A stretch of 64,000 nt of DNA, taken from contig NZ_CP090953.1 in the NCBI RefSeq assembly GCF_021513175.1, positions 987,001-1,051,000 on the forward strand, written 5' to 3'. Under the pieces are notes generated by a model. That model did not search any database. It was not told where the DNA came from and was given only the letters and a program-made list of their open reading frames with translations. This document shows, piece by piece, positions 1 to 7,971 of this stretch. The position numbers and the translations under genes are program-made. The DNA comes from Sphingomonas sp. S2-65. GTDB taxonomy: Bacteria; Pseudomonadota; Alphaproteobacteria; Sphingomonadales; Sphingomonadaceae. The first letter of the stretch is position 1, and each line of letters opens with the position of its first letter.

Positions 1-1027
1 GCGCGTCGGTGCGCTTCTCCTCCGCGCGGTATCCGTTGCGCTCCAGCGCCTGGCCGATCAGTGCCTCGATGTCGCCGGTCCGCTCGCGAAGCGGCGGTAT
101 CACCGCCGAAAGGAAGTCTAGTTCGGCAAGCAGCGCGCGCGAGAATTGCCCGTCTCGGGCCAGCGCGTGGAGGTCGGTGGTGGTCGACGCGATCAGCCGC
201 ACGGACTCGCGCTTGGACGAAGGCAGCCACTGGTCCAGCCGCGACGGCAGATATTGCGGGAGTTGCTTCTGAAGGCCCGGATCGAGCTCGTCGATCCCGC
301 TCAGGAACAGCGTACCGCCCGCGGCCTGCTGGATCCACGACCCCGGAGAGCCCGAGGCATCCGCGCACTCGACCTGGAAAAAGGGGCCGGCCGCATGTGC
401 GCTGCTGCAATGGATCGTCGCGGCGATCAGCGCCTTTTCCGTGCCGAACTCGCCGCGAAGCAACACCGGCAGGTCGCCGCGCGCCGCGGCTTCGAGGAAC
501 CGCTCCAGGTCGCGCAGCGGCTTGCTCATGCCGACCAGCATCAGCGGCCGGCCAAGACGCTGCTCGGCCCAGCGCCGGACTTCGTAGCGCTTGACGATCA
601 ACCCGCAATGCCGCGCGAAATGGCCCAGCGCCTCCAAAGCGGGATCATCCGCAGCCAGGGCGGTGGGCATATCGAGCAGCAACTCGCCAAGCTCGTTTCC
701 GGCATAGCAGATGGGAAAACGGAGCGAGCGCTGCGCTCCGTCCGGCTCCACGGCCGCCGCGCCTGCGGCTGGCGGCCATGCATCGTGATAGCCACTCGCC
801 GGCACTTGCTCGGCGGCAGGCTCGCTGAGCCAGTCGGTGGCGGTGGCCCCACCATGGTGACCGATCACCAGCGTGCCTACCCCGCGCAGCCGGATCGATC
901 CGCCGATCGGGCGCACCTGCTCCGCGACTGCGCGCATCAGCGCGTCGAGCAGGTCCGGAAGCTTCCGGAATGGACCCGAAATGCTGGTCAGCATCTCGTC
1001 TCCCAGGTGCTCGGCGGAAAAGGCCAT
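1..1027 (-). CDS. Degenerate sigma-54-activator-like AAA+ protein (3' end beyond window)
   Basis: Partial: 342 codons are visible and the C-terminus lies outside the window. Residues about 1-160 look like a GAF-type or other sensory domain. Residues about 160-330 align with the central domain of NtrC-family sigma-54 activators, including LLRGEFGTEKALIA, GGTLFL and VIPPLRERTGDIEALI. Three ATPase features are damaged. Walker A reads GEFGTEK (residues 192-198), with Glu where the second Gly belongs. The Walker B acidic pair is replaced, so FLDE becomes FLSG (about 241-244). The GAFTGA sigma-54 contact loop is absent because the segment before GGTLFL is shortened. It is probably a non-hydrolysing regulator or scaffold. 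I chose the ATG at 1027; it is the last gene of the R-body cluster and may be translationally coupled to a small upstream ORF. A Fis-type DNA-binding tail could lie outside the window. Confidence 0.75.
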   Translation of the reverse strand, partial: MAFSAEHLGDEMLTSISGPFRKLPDLLDALMRAVAEQVRPIGGSIRLRGVGTLVIGHHGGATATDWLSEPAAEQVPASGYHDAWPPAAGAAAVEPDGAQRSLRFPICYAGNELGELLLDMPTALAADDPALEALGHFARHCGLIVKRYEVRRWAEQRLGRPLMLVGMSKPLRDLERFLEAAARGDLPVLLRGEFGTEKALIAATIHCSSAHAAGPFFQVECADASGSPGSWIQQAAGGTLFLSGIDELDPGLQKQLPQYLPSRLDQWLPSSKRESVRLIASTTTDLHALARDGQFSRALLAELDFLSAVIPPLRERTGDIEALIGQALERNGYRAEEKRTDA

Positions 1028-1037
1028 GTCGCTCGGA

Positions 1038-1106
1038 TCAGTTGGATGAGGAACGGCGCTGTGGCCGCGGCGAGCCGGACGCCCCTTCCGGTGGATTGTT
1101 GCTCAT
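1038..1106 (-). CDS. Possible 22-residue leader ORF
   Basis: An ATG at 1106 has a good ribosome site just upstream (GAGAGGGAAG). It opens a 22-codon frame rich in Ser, Pro and Arg that stops 10 bases before the ATG of the AAA+ gene. The AAA+ start itself has no clear ribosome site, so this frame may couple translation. Alternatively, a frameshift could join it to the AAA+ frame, which is open for about 20 codons upstream of its ATG. I know no family for it. It could also be chance. Confidence 0.3.
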   Translation of the reverse strand: MSNNPPEGASGSPRPQRRSSSN

Positions 1107-1151
1107 CTTCCCTCTCCCCCAAACCCCGGCTTACCATTGCAGCGCCGATGA

Positions 1152-1176
1152 CACCCCGAAGCAAGATCGGGGGGTG
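1152..1176. terminator. GC-rich stem-loop between protease-like gene and AAA+ gene
   Basis: The arms CACCCCGA and TCGGGGGGTG surround a seven-base loop, 22 bases past the stop of the protease-like gene. No T-run follows on either strand, so a full Rho-independent terminator is unlikely. It may attenuate or process the transcript before the AAA+ gene. Confidence 0.3.
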
Positions 1177-1197
1177 CGGAAGTGCGACCGAAATGGG

Positions 1198-2193
1198 TCA
1201 CTGCAGGAAGTGGACTTCGGGCCGCGCCACCTGGACGGGGGGACCGCTCAACAGCCCTTGGGTGATCTGAACCGCGTCCTGGGCCGCGCTCGGGTGGATC
1301 CGTCCCAGCAACGTCGAAACGGCAGGATCGAGCGGCGTCCGCATGAACTCCGCATCCAGCTGGAGCCATCCCCCGTCCGCGCCATAGACGACATAGGGGC
1401 TGGGGCAGCGCCGCAGGCCCGTTGCCTGCGCGAGCAGTTGCTCGCGTCCGTGCTGCACCATCTCCCACAGATTGGGGGTGCCCGCGAACAGCTGGAGACC
1501 AGCAACGGCACGCTGCAGCCCATATTGGGCGAGCGTCAGGATCGCGACGACCCGGTCGCTCAGCCTCGCCTGGATCACTGCGTTCGCGTGCGCGTCATAC
1601 TGGTTGGCGGCAGGGGGCAGGAAGTCGAAGATCGCTCGCTCTGCGCCGCCCACATTGGGGTTCTGCCGCAAATGCACCAGGTCGGCATAGGCCTGTGCCA
1701 AGGACTGGCGGCGCACCGCGTCCGCGATCTGGGGAAGATAGCGGATGATCGAGACGGCGTCCCGATCCTGCGGCTGCGCCTGGAGATGTTGCGCGGTCTG
1801 GACTTCGCTCCAACCGCGCACCTGCTCCAGGTGCGAGAGGCCGGTGATCCCCGCGCTCAGGGCACGCATACGGCTATTCAGCACCGTCTGAATGGCGAAC
1901 AGGTCGCGGCGTTGGAGCGGCGCATCGAGCTGGCGCCATATGTCGGTCGAGACGATGGCGCCGGTGCTGTACACCGTCGAGATCAGGACGCCCTGATCGG
2001 ACAGCAGCGGAGAGAACGCGCCGAGCAGCGAGGCCGAGACGCAGAAGTCGAGGACCAGGATGTTGACGCTGATCTCCGCCGCCACCATCGGCTGGACCAT
2101 GTACGTCAGCAGGTCGGTCGCGGACCAGTCCTCGAAATAGCCGATCCCGCCATGTCCCTGGTTGAGCACCAACAGGTCGAGGTTCCGGGTCAT
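1198..2193 (-). CDS. Putative clan CD (caspase/clostripain-like) cysteine peptidase, R-body associated
   Basis: The product has 331 residues. The N-terminal 60 residues carry the signature of clan CD cysteine peptidases: a hydrophobic strand, then a His-Gly pair (LLVLNQGHGGIG, His14), then a second strand ending at an Asp-Phe-Cys (NILVLDFCVSASL, Cys51). In C11, CHAT and caspase-like families these His and Cys residues form the catalytic dyad. Only about 37 residues separate them, and the remaining 270 residues are helical with no domain I recognise. No signal peptide is seen, so it should be cytoplasmic. The start overlaps the stop of the 857-residue gene by 4 bases (ATGA), which implies coupled translation. 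By context it may process Reb proteins or an effector. The family call rests on motif spacing only. Confidence 0.55.
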   Translation of the reverse strand: MTRNLDLLVLNQGHGGIGYFEDWSATDLLTYMVQPMVAAEISVNILVLDFCVSASLLGAFSPLLSDQGVLISTVYSTGAIVSTDIWRQLDAPLQRRDLFAIQTVLNSRMRALSAGITGLSHLEQVRGWSEVQTAQHLQAQPQDRDAVSIIRYLPQIADAVRRQSLAQAYADLVHLRQNPNVGGAERAIFDFLPPAANQYDAHANAVIQARLSDRVVAILTLAQYGLQRAVAGLQLFAGTPNLWEMVQHGREQLLAQATGLRRCPSPYVVYGADGGWLQLDAEFMRTPLDPAVSTLLGRIHPSAAQDAVQITQGLLSGPPVQVARPEVHFLQ

Positions 2194-4763
2194 GCGAAGC
2201 CCTCCGCAAACTGCGCGGCAAAGGCGCGCCTGTTGCCGGTCATCATCAACTGGAAGGCGCGGTCGGGCCGGTAGCTGGAGGGATATTCGCCGTCCCGCGC
2301 GATGGCGTAGCTAGTGCTGCTGATCATCAGGTGATGGCATCGGTTACGGATCAGCGCATCGATCGTAAGATTGGGCGGCTGGACGTTCGCCGCGTGCATC
2401 GCCATTTCGCTCAGCGCGGCGATGGTCCTGGTAAGCCGTGCCCGCATGCCGAACTCATCCACTTCGGCGGCGCGTTCCTGATATTCCAGGATCAGGTCGC
2501 GCAGGCTCAGAACCGGCAGGCCCCAGATGTAATTGAGCAGCGGACGGCGCGGCGGATCGGCATGGATCGCGATCTCCGCCGCCAGTGGCTGGTAGGCGCC
2601 AAGGGGCGCGAACGTCATCTCCTCGCCCCACAGTATTCGCAGCACGCCGGGCGGCGCGGGATATTGGTCGTCGACGTCCAGTGTGCCCATCGTTTCGGTC
2701 AGACATTGCTGAACCGCGGGTTGGACCACCTCCAGAACCGTGTGCGGATCGGTGTTCGCGCGCGCGCAATAGATGCCAAGCGCGAGGTAGGTAGCCGGAT
2801 CGAGGTCGGCGGCGCGGTTGAACTGGAGGTAATCGGCATAGCTGGCGGCAGCCTTGGCGAACCCGCCTGCAAGCTGGATCTCCAGCTCTTCTGCCTGGCT
2901 GAAGATCGAATTCGCCACCAGGCACCGCTCGAACCGGTCAAGCTCGGGCCTGGCCGCGACCGCTGCCGCGCGCGCGTCCAGATGGGCTTGCATCTGGTTC
3001 GACACCCATTGGCAGAAGCCGACCGAGTCCGTCAGCTCGGTGCATCCCGGCGCAAGCTCCGGCGGGTTCGCCGTTTCGGCTGCCGCCAGCGTCTGTCGCG
3101 CCCCGGGGGGGTACACCAACATCGCAAGCGCAAGCCTGTTGGGCAGGCTGGTGGCGAAGAACGCGTCGAAGCGCGCTGCCATGCGGGGCTCGGCCTGCAG
3201 GCGGTACGCGTGGTAGAAATGATCGAGCTGGTAGATCAGGCCGTTCTTGATCGGCTGGGCGATCATCAGCCCGGCGATGCTCGCGACCGAAAGCGGCAGC
3301 GCGGCGTGCAGCGACTGCGCCAGCGGCCCGGCCAGCTGGTCGACCTCCGGCCGCGACAGCACTTGCAGCAGTCGCTCGAGCCGCTTCTTCAATTTGTCGG
3401 GAGAGGATGAAGCCGCGGAGAAGAACTCCCGGACCATCGTCAGATATTCGTTGATGTAATAGACATAGCCCGGGATCGGCATGGCGCCCGGTGCAGCGGG
3501 CAGAATATTCTCGCGCAGCGTACGCCACTGCTCATGCGCTTCCACCGTGTCGTAGCGCGGCAGTCCGACGTCGATGAGCTCGGCCTTGACGTTCGCGGAA
3601 TAGGAATAGGTTTCGGCCGGTTTGACCGGAGCATCGGGCAGGCCGCCGCCCTCGGCCCGGGAAAGCTCGTCGTAAAACTGCCCGGCGTGATGCGACATCA
3701 GCATGTACAGCTCGGTCTTGTACTCCTTCAGCGCCAGCAAGGCGGCGTTGGAGGTTCGCAAGAAGATCGCATACCAGCGTTCCGCCGGCAGCTGCGGATT
3801 GATGACGATCTGGGTATCCCAATCGTTAGTACCGAGGTCCGGCGTTCCGAGCGCGTAGTTGAGCGCGCGTCCGCCCTTCAGAAAGAACAGCGTATTGCCG
3901 GTGCCGTCGGCGGCGATGACGCGATTGCCCAGGTCGACGATCTTTTCCGCCAGCCATTCGGTGAGGAAGGCGTGGCCGTTGGTGACCAGCTTCGTCAGTG
4001 CCGAGCTGGCCGCGGTGATTTCGCCTGCGCTGATCAGATTGTCCGAATGCAGCTTGTAGCGGACGAGCAGCCGGAACAGATAAAACCGCTCGATCGAGTA
4101 GAACATCTGGACGGATCCCACGCCCTCCAGCGCCGCTTCCAGCTGAGTGATCGCCCCCGCGATGACCTTGGTGACGCGGTCGACATCGGCGGGCGTCGCG
4201 ATCGCCGCGATCGCCGGCCCCAGATTGGCGAGGAGCCGCTCGGCGGCGACTATGGGCGCAACGCCCCAGGCGTCGGACATCGGCAGCCGGTGAAATCCAC
4301 CGAGCACGTTGGAGGCCTGCAGATAAGCCGCACTTATCGCCTCGCGGATGGCGGGGCCCGAATGCGGAAGGGTTGCGAGCACCCTCGCCCGGCTCAGCCT
4401 CTTGCTCGCGTCGAGAAGCCCGTCCGTGGCCAGCGGGAAGGGATCGCCCCCATAACCCTGTCCCTTGCCGACTCCCAGCAGCCGCGGCTCGCTGCCGTCG
4501 AAGAAGTAGAAATCCGACATGGCGGCGGATTCGATGCGCTGCCGGGCGGCGAAATCGGTGACTCCGCGGGTCGCGTCGTTGACGATGGCCTGATATTGGG
4601 TCGCCAGGATCTGGAGCGGGTGCACCGACGCTGCTTTCCAGCCCAGCGCGCTATCCTTCGGCACCGGCATCGTAACCATGTCGCGCGCCATGTCCGACGT
4701 GACCCACTCCGCCACTCTGGCCAGTGCCCTGACCGCGGGATCGTTATCGCCAAGCTTGGACAT
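2190..4763 (-). CDS. Large R-body-associated protein with nucleotidyltransferase-like core
   Basis: The product has 857 residues and appears cytoplasmic. Residues about 292-321 read TLFFLKGGRALNYAL and then TNDWDTQIVI. This resembles the KGG-x-AL and D-x-D motifs of MNT/AbiEii-type nucleotidyltransferases, with Asp314 and Asp316 as candidate metal ligands. A later segment (GLPVLSLRDLILEYQERAAE) matches the position where such enzymes have a helix after a 'v.sl.dli' strand. The first 280 residues and the rest are mostly helical and unrecognised. The gene lies 20 bases after the 132-residue gene and overlaps the protease-like gene by 4 bases. If it is active, it may nucleotidylate a protein or RNA in the R-body system, but no substrate can be inferred. 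The nucleotidyltransferase assignment is moderate. Confidence 0.55.
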   Translation of the reverse strand: MSKLGDNDPAVRALARVAEWVTSDMARDMVTMPVPKDSALGWKAASVHPLQILATQYQAIVNDATRGVTDFAARQRIESAAMSDFYFFDGSEPRLLGVGKGQGYGGDPFPLATDGLLDASKRLSRARVLATLPHSGPAIREAISAAYLQASNVLGGFHRLPMSDAWGVAPIVAAERLLANLGPAIAAIATPADVDRVTKVIAGAITQLEAALEGVGSVQMFYSIERFYLFRLLVRYKLHSDNLISAGEITAASSALTKLVTNGHAFLTEWLAEKIVDLGNRVIAADGTGNTLFFLKGGRALNYALGTPDLGTNDWDTQIVINPQLPAERWYAIFLRTSNAALLALKEYKTELYMLMSHHAGQFYDELSRAEGGGLPDAPVKPAETYSYSANVKAELIDVGLPRYDTVEAHEQWRTLRENILPAAPGAMPIPGYVYYINEYLTMVREFFSAASSSPDKLKKRLERLLQVLSRPEVDQLAGPLAQSLHAALPLSVASIAGLMIAQPIKNGLIYQLDHFYHAYRLQAEPRMAARFDAFFATSLPNRLALAMLVYPPGARQTLAAAETANPPELAPGCTELTDSVGFCQWVSNQMQAHLDARAAAVAARPELDRFERCLVANSIFSQAEELEIQLAGGFAKAAASYADYLQFNRAADLDPATYLALGIYCARANTDPHTVLEVVQPAVQQCLTETMGTLDVDDQYPAPPGVLRILWGEEMTFAPLGAYQPLAAEIAIHADPPRRPLLNYIWGLPVLSLRDLILEYQERAAEVDEFGMRARLTRTIAALSEMAMHAANVQPPNLTIDALIRNRCHHLMISSTSYAIARDGEYPSSYRPDRAFQLMMTGNRRAFAAQFAEGFA

Positions 4764-4783
4764 CGCGGCCTACTCCGTTCCGG

Positions 4784-5182
4784 TCAGGGGCGTGGGGGCA
4801 GCGCGGGCGGCCTCGATGCCGCCGGCGCCATGCGGCCGGCATGTGCGACATTGGCGGCAGTGCCCGTCACCGCCGCACTCGCGAGCGCCATCGACTCCGC
4901 CTGCAGCGCCGCGGTTTCCGCCATCAGGCCGCGTACGATCGCCTCGGTATCGCGCACCGCCTGCTCGCCCGCGGTCATCGGGTTGTAGGAAGGCGGGCCC
5001 GGCGGCGCCGGTGTGCTGCCTCCTACCCAGCTTGGCTGCACCAGCTCGGCGTTTGTCGGCAAGGACGGCGGGTCCAGCGTGTCCGAGCGCGCTACCGGAG
5101 CGCTGCCCCACGCCGGAGCCCCGTCAGGGGGCGGCATCACCGCGGGATGGCCTCCCCGCGCGTCATCGGTGGGATCTGTCAC
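4784..5182 (-). CDS. Small Pro/Ala-rich R-body-cluster protein
   Basis: The product has 132 residues and starts at GTG 5182. That GTG overlaps the stop of the preceding gene as GTGA, and this decides the start; longer readings in the same frame run antisense to real sequence. The N-terminal 75 residues are disordered and rich in Pro, Gly and Ser. Residues about 75-120 form an Ala-rich amphipathic helix (about EQAVRDTEAIVRGLMAETAA) that faintly recalls the helical segments of Reb proteins. No function is known. Its position between the structural Reb genes and the nucleotidyltransferase-like gene suggests an accessory structural or adaptor role. Confidence 0.6.
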   Translation of the reverse strand: MTDPTDDARGGHPAVMPPPDGAPAWGSAPVARSDTLDPPSLPTNAELVQPSWVGGSTPAPPGPPSYNPMTAGEQAVRDTEAIVRGLMAETAALQAESMALASAAVTGTAANVAHAGRMAPAASRPPALPPRP

Positions 5183-6258
5183 GGCGCCGTTCCAGTGCCG
5201 AACAAGGGATCGGGAACCGGAACCGGCGAAGGCGCCGGAACGGCGCCGAAGCGGCGAAGCGTGATGATCCCGCTCGGGCCAAGCTCGATGTCGGCCTGGT
5301 CGCCTCGCGCCTCGACATGGAACAGGCACGTCGCCCCGTCCTGCCCGAGCCTGCCTTGTCCCACCTCGGCCGTGTTGAGCAGAACCTGCGCCCGGGCCAG
5401 GTAGTTGCGGACCAGCGCGTCGGCCTCCCTGCCGGTCTGCCCGGTATAGCCGCCATTGGTGATTATCTGCTGGATCGCGAGCGAGCTGCGCGCGAAGCCG
5501 ATCTGCCGCCCCATCAGCAGCCACTCGCTGATCGCCGCACTGACTTCCCACGGCGCGACCAGCCCTTCCACGCTGGGGCAGTCGATCGCCGCGAAGGTCC
5601 GCGGCATCAGCGTGTCGATCGCCGCTGCTATCGCCGCGGCGCGCTCCTCGGCGGTAGGCATGGTAGGCAGGACCGACCATGCGGACCGGCAGGCGCGGAA
5701 ATAGTCGGCGAATTCGAAGGGGTTCTGCGCCCGCGCGGCGGCGAAGCTCGCCGCTTCCACCGCCAGCCCTCCGGTCGGTAGCCCCACCTCCCGCTCAAGC
5801 TCCAACAACGCCAGCTGGGCGTCGAGCCCCTGCCCCTGGAGCGCCGCGGCATCGGCGACGCGCAGCGAGTCCGTCAGCATGCCGCTGCGGCGGAGATCGG
5901 CTTGGCTAGCCAGCCCGTGCGCCTGCAGGATGACCGCGACGTTCGCCGGCGAGGGTGCGGCATCGGTCCCCGCTTCGGCGCGTGCGAGCGTGCGGAGATC
6001 CGCGACGCTCATCGTCATCAGCTTGACCGGGCTCACCATCAGCTGGAGCCGGTGGAGGATCAGATACGGCGTGCCATGCAGTCCCGACTGCACCCCGGCG
6101 ACGAGCGCGCTTTCGTCGTTGAAATGATAGCGTGCCTGCGGGTCGGTCATCGCCCAGTCGAGCCATTGTGCTCCGCCGTCGATGAAGCCGAGCACCAGGC
6201 GTCCGACTTCCGAAAGCCCGGCGGGCCGATACAGCCGGCTCGCCACCGATACCGTCAT
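5179..6258 (-). CDS. R-body-cluster protein of unknown function
   Basis: The product has 359 residues. I chose ATG 6258 (MTVSVASRLYRPAGL) because AGAGGAG sits about 8 bases upstream and it starts 13 bases after the last Reb-like gene; an upstream in-frame start would overlap that gene. The protein is helical and Ala-rich, with no signal peptide or membrane segment. A Pro-Val-Pro tail occupies the last 25 residues. I recognise no enzyme motif. It is translationally coupled to the next gene by GTGA, so it is almost certainly part of the same operon. It could be an assembly factor, chaperone or spool component for the R-body ribbon. That role is inferred only from position. Confidence 0.6.
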   Translation of the reverse strand: MTVSVASRLYRPAGLSEVGRLVLGFIDGGAQWLDWAMTDPQARYHFNDESALVAGVQSGLHGTPYLILHRLQLMVSPVKLMTMSVADLRTLARAEAGTDAAPSPANVAVILQAHGLASQADLRRSGMLTDSLRVADAAALQGQGLDAQLALLELEREVGLPTGGLAVEAASFAAARAQNPFEFADYFRACRSAWSVLPTMPTAEERAAAIAAAIDTLMPRTFAAIDCPSVEGLVAPWEVSAAISEWLLMGRQIGFARSSLAIQQIITNGGYTGQTGREADALVRNYLARAQVLLNTAEVGQGRLGQDGATCLFHVEARGDQADIELGPSGIITLRRFGAVPAPSPVPVPDPLFGTGTAP

Positions 6259-6271
6259 GATTCCACTCCTC

Positions 6272-6622
6272 TCATCCCGATGGGAAGGCTTTGAGGATCG
6301 TCGCGGCGGCGGAGCCGATATCGGCAAAGTCCTGCGTCGCGTTCTTCATCATCGCCTGCGCGTTCTGCAGCGCGTCGGAGTATTTCTTGTCTCCAGTGGC
6401 AAGAAACTGGGCCATGGCCACGCCTGCCGCCGTGGTCGCGATCGTGGAGATGTTGCGCAGCGCGTCGGTTGCATCCTGCACTGCGATCGCGCTCGACTGC
6501 GCCACCGACTGGTATGCCTTGCCGGCACCGCTGGTGAGTACGACCTGATGCCCCATGGTCGCGGCCTGCGACTGGTTGATGACGTCGATCACTTGCGAAT
6601 TCACATAGCTCGGGTCGGGCAT
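6272..6622 (-). CDS. Divergent Reb-like protein, 116 residues
   Basis: The N-terminus (MPDPSYVNSQVIDVINQSQA) follows the RebB pattern of 'VN-Q-I-D-V-x-Q' seen in the canonical copies upstream. It continues as an Ala/Ser/Thr-rich helix. Unlike them it has a longer, charged C-terminal half (about residues 75-116, with GDKKYSDALQNAQAMMKNAT). It may be a capping or minor subunit. It lies 26 bases after the proline-rich Reb-like gene and 13 bases before the 359-residue gene. Family membership is inferred from the N-terminal pattern and position. Confidence 0.6.
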   Translation of the reverse strand: MPDPSYVNSQVIDVINQSQAATMGHQVVLTSGAGKAYQSVAQSSAIAVQDATDALRNISTIATTAAGVAMAQFLATGDKKYSDALQNAQAMMKNATQDFADIGSAAATILKAFPSG

Positions 6623-6648
6623 GGCGGTCTCTCGCTTCTAAGGGCAGG

Positions 6649-7353
6649 TCACCCTTTCGGGGGGCAGGGCGTGGGCGCCGGCACGGTCGTCGTCACGGTG
6701 ACGACCGTCGCGGCGGTCTGCGGCGCGGGCGGAGGGCATGGGTCCGCAGGCGCAGGAGTGGGCGTAGGCGCCGGAGTCGTAGTCGACGTCGGCTCCATCA
6801 CCGCCGCGCCCGTCGTCACCAGCGGCGCCGGCGCCAACACCGCTGCCGACTCTGGATGCACCGAAGCCATCATGTGCGGCGTAGGCGTGGGTGTAGGTGT
6901 CGGCTTCGGCGGCGGCGTGGGTGTAGCGTCGCGAACCAGCCGCTGCAGGTCGCTGTCCGCCTGCTCCGCGGTATCGGTGGACAAGTCGCGCATGGCCCGG
7001 ATCGTGTCGATCGCGTCCTCGGCCTGGGCAGTCGCGGCTGCGATCACGTCGCCGGGCTGCGACGGCACGGGCGGGAGCGGCTCGACATGCGGCAGAGGCG
7101 GCGGCACGGGCGGCAGCGGCGCGGGGCCGAACGGCGTGGACAGCATCTTGGCGCAGGCGGCCGTCACCGCGGCCGACCCGATCATGCTGCTGCCCTGTTG
7201 CCGGCTCACCGCGTTGTACATCGCCATGCCCAGCGTCTCGACCATCACGGTGTCGAGCATCGCGAAGGCCTGCGACGGCGCGGTGCCGTGCGTCAGCGTG
7301 ACGACGTCGGCGACCGAGTCCACGATCTGGCCGTTGACGAGATTGTCCGACAT
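6649..7353 (-). CDS. Reb-like protein with long proline/threonine-rich tail
   Basis: The product has 234 residues. Residues 1-75 (MSDNLVNGQIVDSVADVVTL onward) match the Reb helical pattern. Residues about 78-100 are a polyproline linker and about 100-140 an acidic helix. The rest is a Pro/Thr/Ala-rich region with PTPTP-type repeats and an alternating P-A-P segment ending near CPPKG. Such tails are extended and could project from the ribbon surface or hold it in a coil. The start overlaps the previous stop by one base (TGATG). It is much longer than ordinary RebB proteins (about 90 residues). Confidence 0.65.
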   Translation of the reverse strand: MSDNLVNGQIVDSVADVVTLTHGTAPSQAFAMLDTVMVETLGMAMYNAVSRQQGSSMIGSAAVTAACAKMLSTPFGPAPLPPVPPPLPHVEPLPPVPSQPGDVIAAATAQAEDAIDTIRAMRDLSTDTAEQADSDLQRLVRDATPTPPPKPTPTPTPTPHMMASVHPESAAVLAPAPLVTTGAAVMEPTSTTTPAPTPTPAPADPCPPPAPQTAATVVTVTTTVPAPTPCPPKG

Positions 7354-7559
7354 CAGCTCGCTCCTTTCGCGAGGATCAGGGCAAGGACCTGCACCATTGC
7401 GGTCTGCCCGATCAGCTGGCCGCGCTGCTGCGCGGCGGCGGCGTTCGACATCACCAGGCCGATGCTCTGGCCCATCGCGAGATAGGTCATCCCCATCGCG
7501 ACGGACGGCGCCTCGCCGACGCCGATCAGCACCGGGACGGCAGCGGGCACATCAGCCAT
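7353..7559 (-). CDS. Short Reb-like protein, 68 residues
   Basis: The product is 68 residues. The segment EAPSVAMGMTYLAMGQSIGLVMSNAAAAQQ lines up with the canonical 'DAPAIAMGNLYQATAQALANAAHNA' part of the RebB proteins in this cluster, keeping A-MG-Y-A-Q and the Asn-Ala-Ala-Ala run. It lacks the usual 20-residue N-terminal 'MAFPT-VN-QITD' segment. It is probably a minor or regulatory subunit. It is coupled by one-base overlap to the proline-rich Reb-like gene. Confidence 0.65.
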   Translation of the reverse strand: MADVPAAVPVLIGVGEAPSVAMGMTYLAMGQSIGLVMSNAAAAQQRGQLIGQTAMVQVLALILAKGAS

Positions 7560-7589
7560 GGCGAGGCTCCGGCAGAGCAGTCAGACCCG

Positions 7590-7607
7590 GAGGGCGCTGC
7601 CGCCCTC
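7590..7607. other. Intercistronic hairpin in the reb operon
   Basis: The arms GAGGGCG and CGCCCTC flank a 4-base loop between the fourth RebB gene and the short Reb-like gene. There is no T-run. It probably blocks 3' exonucleases or dampens transcription, which would give high levels of the upstream structural Reb proteins and lower levels of the downstream genes. Confidence 0.4.
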
Positions 7608-7621
7608 TTGCGGCACCGAAA

Positions 7622-7933
7622 TCAGTACAGCCCGCGCGAAGCCCGCCTGCGCGGCGCCGGCGCGCCGCTGCTGTCGATGTCCTGCGTCGCCTTGCCGCCC
7701 GATCCGGTATCGATCGAATACAGCGTCGAGACCGCCTGGGTGGTCGATGCCTGCATCGTGACATAGCTTTGCTGCTGGCTGTTGGTGGCATTGTGCGCGG
7801 CGTTGGACAGCGCCTGCCCCGTCGCGACGAACAGATTGCCCAGCGCAACTGCCGGCGCGTCGCCCAGCACCTTGGTGTTCACCTGCGATATGGAATCGGT
7901 GATCTGGTCGTTGATCGCGGTTGGAAAAGCCAT
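7622..7933 (-). CDS. RebB family R-body protein (copy 4)
   Basis: The product has 103 residues. It begins MAFPTAINDQITDSISQVNT and continues with KVLGDAPAVALGNLFVATGQ, then the NAAHNATNSQQQS segment. This is the RebB ('killing trait') family pattern, whose members polymerise into the coiled protein ribbon called an R-body. The C-terminus is longer and more basic than the other copies, ending APRRRASRGLY. The ribosome site GAGGAGATAGATC precedes ATG 7933. The core is dominated by small residues and has no Cys or Trp, consistent with a self-assembling helical hairpin. Confidence 0.88.
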   Translation of the reverse strand: MAFPTAINDQITDSISQVNTKVLGDAPAVALGNLFVATGQALSNAAHNATNSQQQSYVTMQASTTQAVSTLYSIDTGSGGKATQDIDSSGAPAPRRRASRGLY

Positions 7934-7971
7934 GATCTATCTCCTCGAGCGCAGGCGACGGTGCGCGGCGC

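Noticed and set aside
970..2274. Long plus-strand open frame (434 codons) opposite the protease-like and AAA+ genes
   Set aside because: Basic, Arg-rich, low-complexity translation typical of the antisense strand of GC-rich genes; the minus-strand frames carry recognisable motifs.
3534..4988. 484-codon plus-strand frame opposite the 857-residue gene
   Set aside because: Same antisense composition and no domain; the minus strand is the coding one.
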